Below are positions 17,920 through 27,369 of a DNA stretch of 64,000 nt, piece after piece (position 1 is the stretch's first letter; each line of letters starts with the position of its first letter). Location of the stretch: positions 372,001 to 436,000 of the forward strand of contig JBCBGF010000001.1 in NCBI GenBank assembly GCA_038526915.1. The letters are read 5' to 3'. This DNA comes from JBCBGF01 sp038526915. GTDB taxonomy: Bacteria; Pseudomonadota; Alphaproteobacteria; Rhodobacterales; Rhodobacteraceae. The notes under the pieces are model-generated. The model worked only from the letters and a program-made list of their open reading frames with translations, was not told the DNA's origin and did no database searches. Both the position numbers and the translations under genes were made by a program.

Positions 17920-18994
17920 TCCCCACAGACAAGTCCAATCAGATCCTGCATCGTCTTGAGTATCGGGGCTTCTGAGGATCCCGGCGTGCTGCAAAGTTCA
18001 TGTGCATCCATCTAAATGCCCCAGCCGTACCACTGAACGACCCAAAGACCTGCTTGCTCAAGCTAAGGGAGAAACCGTACACGGTCGGAGGGTCTATTGG
18101 GTCGTATATCCCAGTGGCGCTGAGCGAGGCGCGCCTTTCGAACTTCAAGTTTCCAGTTGGGGTAAAGGAAAAATGGGTTTCGCTCGGCGCTTGTCCATCT
18201 GAAGCGGGTCAGAGCGAACGGGCGAGATCACCCAAGACGTAGTGTTATGTGGCGAGGGCCACACAGATGACGAAATAACCTCTCTCGGTTCTCGTGCGGC
18301 ATTCTCGAACCAGGTTGAGGGGTATGGGATAACCGGATTTTGGGAGCTTCCGTCGACGAGCCATCCGTTAGCGTAGGACGATCAAAATGTGGCCTGATGG
18401 GATCGACTGCATGCCCGACACAGCCCGGCGCGTTATTCCGAAGTCTCGAACTAAGACGCGCTATCGACAAGGCAGCGCTTACACGGTTGGCGCGGCGATC
18501 AAAGTGACCGCGAAAAGTAAGGCTTGACCCCAATGGATACCAAATGTTGGGGATGAGTTCTCTTGTAACCGCTTTATTACCTCTAACCCCAATATCTAGT
18601 AGAGACAAACTTAGAAATGAGCTATCGGTGGTGAACCCTATCAGGTCGCACACCAGCTTGTGATCCGGGGGTCCCGTGCATCGCGGGAATGCGGTCTTAT
18701 CTGAAGAGCAGAAGCATGACCAACGCGGATTACAAAAATACAGAAGTCAGAGTTAACGAACTGTTAGGGCCCATTTGCGAAATGTTGCCCGATCTCAGTA
18801 TGGCGATTCTGCACGGGTGTAGGGCTAAGAATTCAATTGATAGAGAGCCTTGCGGCCTGGATTTCAGGCAGATATCGTGCACCGGCCAACGTAAACCAGG
18901 GCGAAATTTCGCAAAGACGGAAGACGTCGCCACGGTGTTGCCATAGTCAAGAGGATGATGCGCCTTGGTATGGGACGTCCAGGAGTGCTGAGCC
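17920..18994. other. Gene-poor stretch after attR
   Basis: About 1.1 kb without a convincing gene. Short open frames occur on both strands (around 17939-18242, 18228-18653 and 18689-18946), but none has both a good ribosome binding site and family similarity. The one at 18716-18946 (MTNADYKNTE...) might be a short or degraded gene. I read the whole stretch as decayed remnant between two accessory blocks. Confidence 0.5.
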
Positions 18995-20353
18995 ATGGGT
19001 AAAGATAAAGAGTACATAGATACACCACACGGGCATTTTCTGTACGTTGCTGCCGAAGCAGCGCGTCGCCACGTCGACGCCGTTCACAGGCAGCTCACTC
19101 GCGCGCAACTCGGCAATTACGATGTGAGTACGCGCAATGGGACCATCGGTGCCAAGATGCTTGTACAGCAGGCTATCCTTATGCTCGATCTGTTGGGATT
19201 TGATGTCTCCGAACTGTCGCATTGTGAACGTGATTTTCTGGCTGACCGCCTGGCAGAGCATTGGGTGGAAGTCCGCGACTTCATGTTCGACACCCATCTC
19301 AATGACGAGCGCAGTAATTCAAAGCGCCAGAAATTCCTGACGAAAGAAGGGGCGCGCGAGGTCATGATCCGTGAGATGACGGCGCGCCAGCACATCGATC
19401 TGAACGCCCTGACCGACACGGTCCAGGCCCTTGCGGCCGATCCTCTTTGGCAGTTTCTTGTGCTGGAGTTTCCCGGCAAGCGTGCGGAAACGGACATGCT
19501 TGTGGTCAAATCCGCGCTCGATACGATCAACGGCGGCTTTCAAGTGCTTGGCCCCGCAGACGCCCAAGACGCAGCTGAAAGAAAGGGCCGGGGCACCGGC
19601 CTTTTTCAATTCGCACCCCTGTTCAGCTTTCAGAACTGTGAACCCCTGAAGCAAAGGCAGCTATTCAGAAAGGCGAGCGAGTTCATTTCATCCAGTATCG
19701 ACAACCCGAACGAGCCGCCGCATCTTTTTGTGATCGCGTCTGACGACAACTCCCACAACCTTGTCGATAGGCTGAACCGGCACCAGCTCGGCAAAAATAG
19801 CTTGATCGGTTTCCAGCATTTGAATGTTGAGAAGTTCGATAAGAACGATTGGATCCATCCAAAGGACAGACCAATCACTGCTGCAGCTGCCGCAGTAAAA
19901 TCGGCCGAGCATATTCTTGATCTAAAGGTGCAAGGCAAGTCGAAGAACAGTCAGGATAGACTGTTCACACTTTGGCAAAACACCAAAGAGCTTCAGCAGA
20001 CCCTGAACACTGCGCGCCGGGTCAATGCGGGCGGTGGTCCCTCGACCCCAATCAAGTGGCCCGAGCTTGAGCTGAAGTATCGCGACTGGACCGCGCCGGG
20101 AAAACCGGGCGGTGACGTCAAGCCCGGGCGCGGCAGTAACCGCCGCTGGCAAGACACCAAACCGGCCGTCTATTTCCAGCAGTACCTTGCCGACAAGCAG
20201 GGTATTTTCACCCTGGATGATATTCGTGATGTTGATCGTCCTTTGTATCTGGCGATTCTCAATGGTATGAAGGAGTGGCCTGATTATGACATCAAGCTGG
20301 GCCTCCTGCCGCGCGCGCGGACTAAACCTGACGCGGAGCAGGTTATCGATTAG
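18995..20353 (+). CDS. Unknown protein, first gene of five-gene cluster
   Basis: A 452-residue soluble-looking protein I do not recognise. AGGAG stands 8-9 bases before the ATG. The N-terminal third is helical (AEAARRHVDAVHRQLTRAQL) and the middle contains a segment (PPHLFVIASDDNSHN) with the look of an alpha/beta core strand and loop. The C-terminal part is rich in Lys/Gly/Pro (KPGGDVKPGRGSNRRW). It has no signal peptide or membrane segment, so it is probably a cytoplasmic component. The PBP-like gene follows after 154 bases on the same strand. It could be a regulator, chaperone or effector adaptor, but nothing in the sequence decides this. Confidence 0.6.
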   Translation: MGKDKEYIDTPHGHFLYVAAEAARRHVDAVHRQLTRAQLGNYDVSTRNGTIGAKMLVQQAILMLDLLGFDVSELSHCERDFLADRLAEHWVEVRDFMFDTHLNDERSNSKRQKFLTKEGAREVMIREMTARQHIDLNALTDTVQALAADPLWQFLVLEFPGKRAETDMLVVKSALDTINGGFQVLGPADAQDAAERKGRGTGLFQFAPLFSFQNCEPLKQRQLFRKASEFISSSIDNPNEPPHLFVIASDDNSHNLVDRLNRHQLGKNSLIGFQHLNVEKFDKNDWIHPKDRPITAAAAAVKSAEHILDLKVQGKSKNSQDRLFTLWQNTKELQQTLNTARRVNAGGGPSTPIKWPELELKYRDWTAPGKPGGDVKPGRGSNRRWQDTKPAVYFQQYLADKQGIFTLDDIRDVDRPLYLAILNGMKEWPDYDIKLGLLPRARTKPDAEQVID

Positions 20354-20507
20354 GACATCCGTCTAAATCTTTGAGGCAAAGCCGAAAATAGACTTCGCCT
20401 AAGATTAAATCTCGTAGAGATGCCGGCAACAGGCTTGATAACGCAAAACTGACTTCCATATAAATAAAACGTCTACAGATATGCATAGATGTATTGGGAG
20501 CTTGCCG

Positions 20508-22718
20508 ATGCCAAATGATCCACCAAAAGGAGACGACGAAGACCTGGGCGAGCGCCTTGCGAATGCAGAGGCAGATCGTGAGGAATGTGTGGATTTTCGC
20601 ATTCACAAAGTGACCGTGAATATCGAAGCGACCAGCCGTTCCTATGTTCGTCAAACCCGCAAACGCGCCAAAGACGCAGCGAAAAATGCTCCCAGATCAA
20701 AGACCAATTCGAAGCCGTTGCCAAAGAGTTGGACGGTCACCTTTGGACCTTTCTCACGACAATTCCTGCCACCTGAAAACCGCCTCGGGCGCGCCGCGGT
20801 TTATTTGGCAGCCTCACTGACTGTCGCATCCTTTCTCTTTCCCGCCCAGGCCGAGGCTGCTTTCGCCGCGTGTTTGAAGTTGTTCACCCCGGCGATCGAG
20901 CAGCGTGACCTAGACTGCTCCACGGTCGAATTGCACCGGATCTCAGGTGTTCAGGTCGCGCATGTCCCGACCGATAAAGATTGCAGCGATAGCCACTACA
21001 AGACCGTCAACGTCACCGCAGAAAACCACGATCTCCGCCTGCCTGCCACCGAAGCGGTGGAAGGCGCTGTCGGTTCGATCCTGACCTATAACCCCATAGG
21101 CATCGCGCGCGCGGCGAAAAACCTGTTCCAGATCGGCGGTTCCGGCCCCGATCAGTCAGCGTTTGAATACGTCGCCACCGACGGTGAACGGATGACCCGC
21201 TGGCAGAAAATCGGTTGGCTGACACTGCATGGCCCTGTCATTGCGGCGCATTACGCCCAAACCAAAGAAGAGCGTGAGGTTTTCGCCCACAATCATCTCC
21301 CGTGTCTACGCGGGATCGAAGGATTTGGCCCAACTGTACAGCGTCTTTCTGGCGGCTATTGCAACCTTTTGGTCGGCAAACGCCCTGGCGACCCGGTCAC
21401 CACGGTCGAAGCCTGCGTCATTGCTGTCAGCCATTGGCGCCAGTTCGCTGTGCCCGGTGCCGATGCAGACACCGAGGCTTTGGCGACCATGGACGCGCAA
21501 TTCACTGGCATGAAACAGCGCGCAGACAAGCGCTGCCTGCAAAAGCTCTGGACGGGTGCCGATCTTGACCGCGCCCGGGCCGAGCTTGCGGAGCTTGCGC
21601 GCCCAGAGCTCGATTTCATTCTCAAGAATGGTCGTCCGCAGGTGCATCCTTTCCCGGCTGCGCGGACGTGGATCGCAACCATGCGGGTCATGGACGGCGA
21701 GATCCGGCTGGACCGTGCGGCTCAGAGTGCGATGGAAGAGGTGGTTGCGAACGATCGCGATACCGTCTTGGCCCCGCGTTTGGCCGATGGGCTTTGTGTG
21801 GAATTCGGCGGCACTTGCGACGATCAGGACCAAATCGACATGTTCCTGATGCTGGCCGAGCCCATGGCTGATGGTCGGCTGGAACCCCGTGCGGTGCTCC
21901 AGAACCGTCCTGGGCTGTTAACCCACACCGGGCACGAGGGGCAGCGCAGCTTTGCGTCGACGATCAAACCGCTTTTGGTCCCGATCATCATCGAAGATCT
22001 GCATCGTGGCGACTACCGGGTCGATCTGTGCAAACAGGCCGCAAAGGGCCTGCGCGATGCAGACGGCAACGAAGGCGGTGCGTGCAGCGACAGCGCCAAT
22101 TGGCTGAACCTTGAGGCCGCGCTGGCGGAAAGCTCAAACCTGGCGTTCAACTATGCGCTCAGCCACATCGATGAAGACCGGTTGCGCGATTACCTGATCC
22201 ATCTCGGCTTTCACGTGCCAGGCGATCTGACAGGTTTTACGCTGCGGCGTGCGCTGTTGATGGGTGACCGCGTGACCATCTCCGCAGACGCGTTGATGCG
22301 CGCCTATGCCACCGTGGCTCTTGATCGTCCGATGCAAAGCCCGATGATGCTGGATCGGGCAGCACAGGCCCCCCTCGATCTGAGCGGTTTTGCCAGTGCC
22401 GCAGCGCGCACCCGCGCCGCAGCCGTTCTGGGCGCACCGGTCACCCACAGCGAAGGCACCGCGCGCAGTGTTGCGGCGCTGGCTCGGCAACACGGTTGCA
22501 CGGTTCCTTCTGGCAAGACCGGCACCGCCGATGCCGAAGGCCAGCCCCTTGCCCGTGACCGGGTATTCGAGGCGATGGTTCAGTGCGATGGCCGTCAGAT
22601 GCTGGTGCTTGCCCTTGTCGGCGCCCCTGCGGTCGACCGCATTCTCGGACCGGAGGTTCGCAGCCGTCACATCAACGAGATGGCCATCAAAGCCGCAATC
22701 AAAGCCCTGAAGTCGTGA
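20508..22718 (+). CDS. Divergent class A PBP-like protein, transpeptidase motifs intact
   Basis: A 736-residue protein starting at the ATG that follows GGGAG; an ATG 27 bases earlier is possible. The cytoplasmic N-terminus is polar, and one membrane segment spans about 94-117. Residues about 180-310 align loosely by eye with a GT51 glycosyltransferase domain (NPIGIARAAKNLF, then TKEEREV, GIEGFG, TTVEACVIA), but the glutamate-aspartate catalytic motif is degraded. The transpeptidase domain has Ser484-x-x-Lys487 (ASTIKP), Ser542-Ser-Asn544 and Lys670-Thr-Gly (SGKTGT), the three penicillin-binding motifs in order and spacing. Many extra cysteines suggest a disulfide-stabilised periplasmic fold. 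It probably remodels peptidoglycan locally for the neighbouring membrane machinery. Confidence 0.75.
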   Translation: MPNDPPKGDDEDLGERLANAEADREECVDFRIHKVTVNIEATSRSYVRQTRKRAKDAAKNAPRSKTNSKPLPKSWTVTFGPFSRQFLPPENRLGRAAVYLAASLTVASFLFPAQAEAAFAACLKLFTPAIEQRDLDCSTVELHRISGVQVAHVPTDKDCSDSHYKTVNVTAENHDLRLPATEAVEGAVGSILTYNPIGIARAAKNLFQIGGSGPDQSAFEYVATDGERMTRWQKIGWLTLHGPVIAAHYAQTKEEREVFAHNHLPCLRGIEGFGPTVQRLSGGYCNLLVGKRPGDPVTTVEACVIAVSHWRQFAVPGADADTEALATMDAQFTGMKQRADKRCLQKLWTGADLDRARAELAELARPELDFILKNGRPQVHPFPAARTWIATMRVMDGEIRLDRAAQSAMEEVVANDRDTVLAPRLADGLCVEFGGTCDDQDQIDMFLMLAEPMADGRLEPRAVLQNRPGLLTHTGHEGQRSFASTIKPLLVPIIIEDLHRGDYRVDLCKQAAKGLRDADGNEGGACSDSANWLNLEAALAESSNLAFNYALSHIDEDRLRDYLIHLGFHVPGDLTGFTLRRALLMGDRVTISADALMRAYATVALDRPMQSPMMLDRAAQAPLDLSGFASAAARTRAAAVLGAPVTHSEGTARSVAALARQHGCTVPSGKTGTADAEGQPLARDRVFEAMVQCDGRQMLVLALVGAPAVDRILGPEVRSRHINEMAIKAAIKALKS

Positions 22719-22731
22719 AGGAGGAAACGCC

Positions 22732-24288
22732 ATGACCCGTTTGCTGAACTACTTTTATTACACGGTGATGCTCTTCTCGGCAGCCACCACTGCGGTTGGC
22801 GCATTCACCTGGCTGAGCACCCATGTGAATATCACAGCAGCCGCCCTTGTTGCGCTTGCCGGGTCGCTGATGATCCAGCTTGGGATCGGCGCGTTTTACC
22901 AGAGGTTCGCGGTGACGGGCCGCTCGCGCGCGCCGATCTCTGCCGCGGTCTGGCTGATGGCCGCGCTGCCCTTCAGCTTGCTTTCGGGTGGGTTTGCTTC
23001 TGGTGCGAACGCTTACTTGTGGGAAACTGCAACCGCCCAGCAGCGGTTGGACGAAGCGATCGTTTCTGAGGCGTCGGGGCCGGCGCAAATCGTCGTTGCC
23101 CGGATGGCCGAAATCGATCGCCGCTTTCGTGACTATGAAAAGTTTTCCCAGGATGAGGCGGAACTGGAAGAGGCAACCGGGCAGTCGTGTGATGGGCTCG
23201 ACCTGCCGGGTGATTGCGGAACGATTTGTGAGTTGCGCAAGGCTCAGGCAGGTGATGCCAGCGATATGGCGGCGCTTGCCCGCCAGGTCCTCGGGCGTGG
23301 CGAGACGCTTCTTGGTTCGGCGAGCGGTGTCGTCACCCAGGACGCGGTAGACCGCATTTGGAAAGAGGCCCGCGCATTGGCCCGGTCGACCGAAATGGAT
23401 CAGTTGCGCGACTATGTGCAGGGCGAACGGCGCGGTTTCGAAGGCGCCGGTTTTGAAACGCCGGACGGCCTGCGCCAATGTAATGATACTGCAGCAGCCG
23501 ATCGCCTAGAGGAGATCGAGACGCTACTGTCCTCGCCGATCGACCTGCCCGACATCCCGCCCACCGTGCGCGATGTTGCGCTGGCCGGTGTCGCGACCGA
23601 GAACTTTGCTGCCCTCGGCACAGTTCTGAATGCGGCGCTTTTCGGTGGTGCCGCTGGGCCAAGCTTTGCCGAGGCCCTTCAGACTGAAGCAGCCGTCTTT
23701 TATCGCAAGTTTTGGGCGTTTTCGCTTCTGATCGAACTGATGTGTGCGGTTCTTGGTATGCGCTATGCGGTGATCCAGGTACCGTCCTGGCCGATCCGTC
23801 GGGACTATGGCCTTGCCAGCGCCGCCGAAACCTTGCGGGCCGAACAGCTCTACCCGCTCTATGCGCAGCTGACGATCCGTCAGGCGGGGAACACCTACTT
23901 CCTCGAACCCGTCCATGGATCGATGTCACTTGGCCAAAACGCCTTTGTCTTTGCAAACGCGCGCAAGCTGGAAAAGCGCTATGGTGGAAGCACGGTTGAT
24001 CTGTATGAGTTCGCTGACCCGGAAGAAGCCGCGCGTTTTGAGGCGGCCACCGGCACCAACCTGGCGCGTATCTACCGTGTCCGCAAGCCGCAGGCGTTCG
24101 AGCGTGAACTGGCCGGGCTGATTGGCTACACCGATCTGGGTCGGTCGACCGGTCCGTCGCCAGCACCAACCAAGACGCCGCCCACAGGGCCAGGCAAACA
24201 CCCGCATCCCGAGACCGGGCCGACGCCTGCAGATGAGCCTCGCGTTACCCAGTTTCCGGGAGTCCGGGTAAGCGGGGCGGCAAGCTGA
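22732..24288 (+). CDS. Polytopic membrane protein of five-gene cluster
   Basis: A 518-residue protein with three N-terminal membrane segments (about 5-27, 33-56 and 71-93), a large loop of about 230 residues that is helical and carries cysteines (SCDGLDLPGDCGTIC), a fourth membrane segment at about 327-347, and a C-terminal domain ending in a Pro/Thr-rich tail. No family is recognised. The AAGGAGG-like site and 13-base gap to the PBP-like gene, plus the one-base TGATG overlap with the ATPase gene, indicate tight cotranscription. It is a plausible inner-membrane scaffold joining the ATPase to the periplasmic PBP-like protein. Confidence 0.65.
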   Translation: MTRLLNYFYYTVMLFSAATTAVGAFTWLSTHVNITAAALVALAGSLMIQLGIGAFYQRFAVTGRSRAPISAAVWLMAALPFSLLSGGFASGANAYLWETATAQQRLDEAIVSEASGPAQIVVARMAEIDRRFRDYEKFSQDEAELEEATGQSCDGLDLPGDCGTICELRKAQAGDASDMAALARQVLGRGETLLGSASGVVTQDAVDRIWKEARALARSTEMDQLRDYVQGERRGFEGAGFETPDGLRQCNDTAAADRLEEIETLLSSPIDLPDIPPTVRDVALAGVATENFAALGTVLNAALFGGAAGPSFAEALQTEAAVFYRKFWAFSLLIELMCAVLGMRYAVIQVPSWPIRRDYGLASAAETLRAEQLYPLYAQLTIRQAGNTYFLEPVHGSMSLGQNAFVFANARKLEKRYGGSTVDLYEFADPEEAARFEAATGTNLARIYRVRKPQAFERELAGLIGYTDLGRSTGPSPAPTKTPPTGPGKHPHPETGPTPADEPRVTQFPGVRVSGAAS

Positions 24289-26564
24289 TGCAAAGAGATC
24301 GGCACGTGTCAGGATTTGTCGGCGTGATCTTCACGCTGCTCAAGCTCCCTGTCCTGATTGTGCTGACAGCGGCGCGGCGGAAAGGCCTCGTGTTCCTCGT
24401 CCTTTTCGCCGCGTTCAGCCATCTTGATCAGGTCTATCCCTGGCTAGGTGGTAAGATGACCGTCGTGGGAACGGTTCTTTTGCCGGCCGTTGCAACATGG
24501 CTCTGGATTCAATTCGGATATGCCTGGGGTATCTCGGCACGTCATTTCTTCGTTGCTGGCGTGGCGCTTGGATATGCAGGTTTCATGGGGCTGCTGAAAG
24601 CCTGGGTGGCGGCGGCGGGATCAGAACTGCCCACCTGGATCGTGATGGCATTCACCGTCTTGTTGGGCCTGCCGACCCTGATTGGTGCGGGCGTTGCCAG
24701 CCAGGTGGCCGGCTATAATTTGCCAGCGGCCACGCGCTTGATGCACCCCGATGGGCTGACCGCACAACTGGCTAATTTGAACCCGCTGCTGGTCAGCGCA
24801 AGTCTGGCGGTTCTGTTTCTGTCCGTTCGCACGGTGAACACCGGACGGGTCCGTTGGTTGTCAGACCGCCCGCGGACACCGGAACACCTCAGGGCTGAGG
24901 CGCAGAACAAAGTGCTGTCGGTGCGTGCTGCTGTCCGGCATCTGAACCCCGGTCTGAAAGGTGTCATGAGCCGGGTTCGCGCGTTGTGGTCTGCAAAGGC
25001 GCAGCGGCTTTCGGGCGATGAATTGATCCTTGCGGCAGACCTTCCCGGTCCCGGCCAGCAGTCACTCCACGCGATTGGAACCCGTGCGGGGCTGTTAACT
25101 GGTACCATCCTTGCGCGTCTCGGCTTGCAACTGGAATTGACGCCTTTCGACTTCAATCCGATTGCAACCGCCCGGCTTGAGGCCCACGCTATTGCATACG
25201 GCGGCGCAGGCACCTGGAAAACCACCGGGCCACGCAATGGCGCGGTGCTCTATCGTGATGCGCCGATGGTCACTTTCGACGTGCAACGCAATGCGATGGA
25301 CTATGACATTCCGGCGCGCATCGCACTTGGTCGCAATCCGCTGCTTTTCGACACCGAGCTTGCCGATCAATCGGCCAGCATCAATATCTCAGCCACGCTC
25401 GACCCGAACAAACCCGATTTTGCCACCCGGTTGCGAAAACGGCACCGCATTATCCTGCCCGACGCCCCGTCCACGGGTGGCAACGACGATCTTCGCAAAC
25501 GCACGCGGTCATGTTTGTCGGCTGTGCATGCCGGGCTGATCACGGCCTGCCGCATGGATGGCGAAGAAGCCACTGTGGCCGAGCTCTACCGCATCGCACG
25601 CAGCGACAGGCTTGTGCCGTTCCTGAAATGGACGGCTGAATTCGGCCCCGAGACGTTTCGCGCCGATGCCGGATCGCTGGCAGAGGAACTGTCGCACCCT
25701 GATGGGAACCTGCTGGCGTCGATGCAGTTCTTTATCGGCAATGAATGTGCCTGGATGGCCGAACCTGAAAAGTGCAACCTTGTCGATGGCACGACCGATT
25801 TTGTCGCCGATCCCAACGATGTGGTGGGCGACGCGGGCCGGGCGGACTGGATCATTCAAAGCAGCGGTGACGAGGTCGAAGACAGCCCCGCAGTCTACCA
25901 GCTTCTGATCCTCGAAATCATCGAGGCGCATATCAGCCGCACCACCGAAGCCTGCCACGGACTGCCCCGCACACTGATGCTGATCGACGAGCTGCCTGCA
26001 CTTTTGCCTGCCTTGGGCGCGCTTTTCACCGCTGTGCTCGAACGCCACCGCCAGAAAGGGCTCATCGCCTTTTATATGATGCAAAGCAGCGAGCAGCTGG
26101 ACCTCATTCTGGGCAACGGCACCGCGCAGCGTTGGGAAAAGAACTGTTCCGTGGTGATCCACGCCCGCCCCGATGACCCAGATGATGCTGAACGGGTGTC
26201 GTCCAAGGTGGGTGACGGTCTGTTCGTGCACGAAAGCCACTCGGGCGCGTCGGGCGGTGAAGGCGCCAAGGCCGAAATGACGGCTCGGGAAACATCTCGT
26301 GCGATTTCGCCGACCGAACTGATGCAAATGGCCAACGGCGACTGCCTTGTCATTGCCCGAACCCATACCGGTGCACGCCGCGTGTTTCGCGGCCGCATGC
26401 CCAATTGCTTTGTTCACCCCTATATCCGGCGGCGGCTGATGACTGCGCGAAAGGCCTTTGCCCGAATCCAGCAAGAGGCCCAGAGCATCCAAGATGTTCC
26501 GGCCCTCCCACCGCCGGCGGACGACGATGTTTTGTGCCTGCCAAACCCCAAGACCACCAAGTGA
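24288..26564 (+). CDS. VirD4/TraD-like membrane ATPase with altered P-loop
   Basis: A 758-residue protein with several N-terminal membrane segments (within about 10-180) and a large cytoplasmic domain organised like type IV coupling proteins. At about 303-313 the P-loop position reads GGAGTWKTT: the glycine before the lysine is replaced by tryptophan. The downstream segment (PMVTFDVQR ... NPLLFDTE) matches the VirD4 pattern after Walker A. Walker B is intact at about 562-568 (LMLIDELPAL), followed by the RHRQKGLIAFYMMQSSEQL helix and sensor region. VirD4-type ATPases recruit DNA or protein substrates to envelope channels. No relaxase or VirB genes are nearby, so protein export is more likely than conjugation. 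Confidence 0.75.
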   Translation: MQRDRHVSGFVGVIFTLLKLPVLIVLTAARRKGLVFLVLFAAFSHLDQVYPWLGGKMTVVGTVLLPAVATWLWIQFGYAWGISARHFFVAGVALGYAGFMGLLKAWVAAAGSELPTWIVMAFTVLLGLPTLIGAGVASQVAGYNLPAATRLMHPDGLTAQLANLNPLLVSASLAVLFLSVRTVNTGRVRWLSDRPRTPEHLRAEAQNKVLSVRAAVRHLNPGLKGVMSRVRALWSAKAQRLSGDELILAADLPGPGQQSLHAIGTRAGLLTGTILARLGLQLELTPFDFNPIATARLEAHAIAYGGAGTWKTTGPRNGAVLYRDAPMVTFDVQRNAMDYDIPARIALGRNPLLFDTELADQSASINISATLDPNKPDFATRLRKRHRIILPDAPSTGGNDDLRKRTRSCLSAVHAGLITACRMDGEEATVAELYRIARSDRLVPFLKWTAEFGPETFRADAGSLAEELSHPDGNLLASMQFFIGNECAWMAEPEKCNLVDGTTDFVADPNDVVGDAGRADWIIQSSGDEVEDSPAVYQLLILEIIEAHISRTTEACHGLPRTLMLIDELPALLPALGALFTAVLERHRQKGLIAFYMMQSSEQLDLILGNGTAQRWEKNCSVVIHARPDDPDDAERVSSKVGDGLFVHESHSGASGGEGAKAEMTARETSRAISPTELMQMANGDCLVIARTHTGARRVFRGRMPNCFVHPYIRRRLMTARKAFARIQQEAQSIQDVPALPPPADDDVLCLPNPKTTK

Positions 26565-26575
26565 AAGGATGACTG

Positions 26576-27310
26576 ATGCCACCAAAGCCAAGCAACACAC
26601 CCAAAGCGCCCCGCGCGCCTGCGCCCAAGCCTTCCGCCACATCCCGAATCGTGGTGCCACAGACAGCAAAACCGGCAACGCCACCTGCGGCCAAAAAGAC
26701 CGCAAAGATTGGTGATGGTCTGTTCCAGAAGAGCATCAAGGCCGTAGAAAAGCTGGGGACCGGAAAACCTGCGGCACAGAAGAAGACCGCTGCCAAGCCC
26801 GCGAACCAAAAGGCAAAGCCCAGGGACGTAGCTTCTGGGCAAGCCAAAGTCAAGAACCCGGTCAATTTCCCAATGCCAAAGTCAGTAATCGACGCCGCCA
26901 AGAACTGGACACACAAGACCTGGCCCACAACGCGCCAAAAGATCTGGAAGACCCTTGCCAAGGACAAGGACTGGCAGGCCCAGAACAAGCGCATTGCCAC
27001 GCCAGACAACGTGGCCCGCATGGAAAAGGGCAAAGCCCCCATTGCCCCACTGGGGCAACGGCGGGGGAAGCGCGACAAAGTGGAGTTGGATCACATCAGG
27101 GAACGGCGTGATGGTGCCAAGGTCAATGTGGTAAAGAACCTGCGCGGCGTCGATCCCGACACCCACACCCGAAAAATTACCCGCAAGCACAACGTTGCGG
27201 CTGGCTCGAAAATGGCCAAGGAGCTGCGCGATCCGAGAACCTATAAGGACAAGGCCGAGAAAAAAGTCTCGACTGCGCAAAAACTCAAAAAGCCTTTGCG
27301 TCTGTTTTAG
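26576..27310 (+). CDS. Very basic protein with HNH-like C-terminus, possible effector
   Basis: A 244-residue protein starting 11 bases after the ATPase gene. Residues about 1-110 are disordered and rich in Lys, Pro and Ala. About 168-203 read VELDHIRERRDG ... VKNL ... DPDTHTRKI, which fits the layout of HNH-superfamily nucleases: Asp-His, then Asn-Leu, then His. No cysteine pairs are present. A basic, disordered, secretion-tail-like protein with a nuclease motif encoded directly behind a VirD4-like ATPase suggests a translocated substrate, either a DNase toxin or a DNA-binding mobilisation protein. No immunity gene is evident immediately downstream, which is a weakness of the toxin idea. Confidence 0.6.
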   Translation: MPPKPSNTPKAPRAPAPKPSATSRIVVPQTAKPATPPAAKKTAKIGDGLFQKSIKAVEKLGTGKPAAQKKTAAKPANQKAKPRDVASGQAKVKNPVNFPMPKSVIDAAKNWTHKTWPTTRQKIWKTLAKDKDWQAQNKRIATPDNVARMEKGKAPIAPLGQRRGKRDKVELDHIRERRDGAKVNVVKNLRGVDPDTHTRKITRKHNVAAGSKMAKELRDPRTYKDKAEKKVSTAQKLKKPLRLF

Positions 27311-27369
27311 CGCGCGCAAAGATCGTCAAAGAAACCCCTGGCGTTCGCATTGCCAAGGGAAGGTCCCTG

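Noticed and set aside
18228..18946. Small open frames on both strands
   Set aside because: No ribosome binding site combined with any recognisable family; the frames overlap without a consistent coding signal.
18995..27310. Five-gene cluster as a standard conjugation locus
   Set aside because: Apart from the VirD4-like ATPase there is no relaxase, VirB4/VirB11, pilin or core-complex gene.
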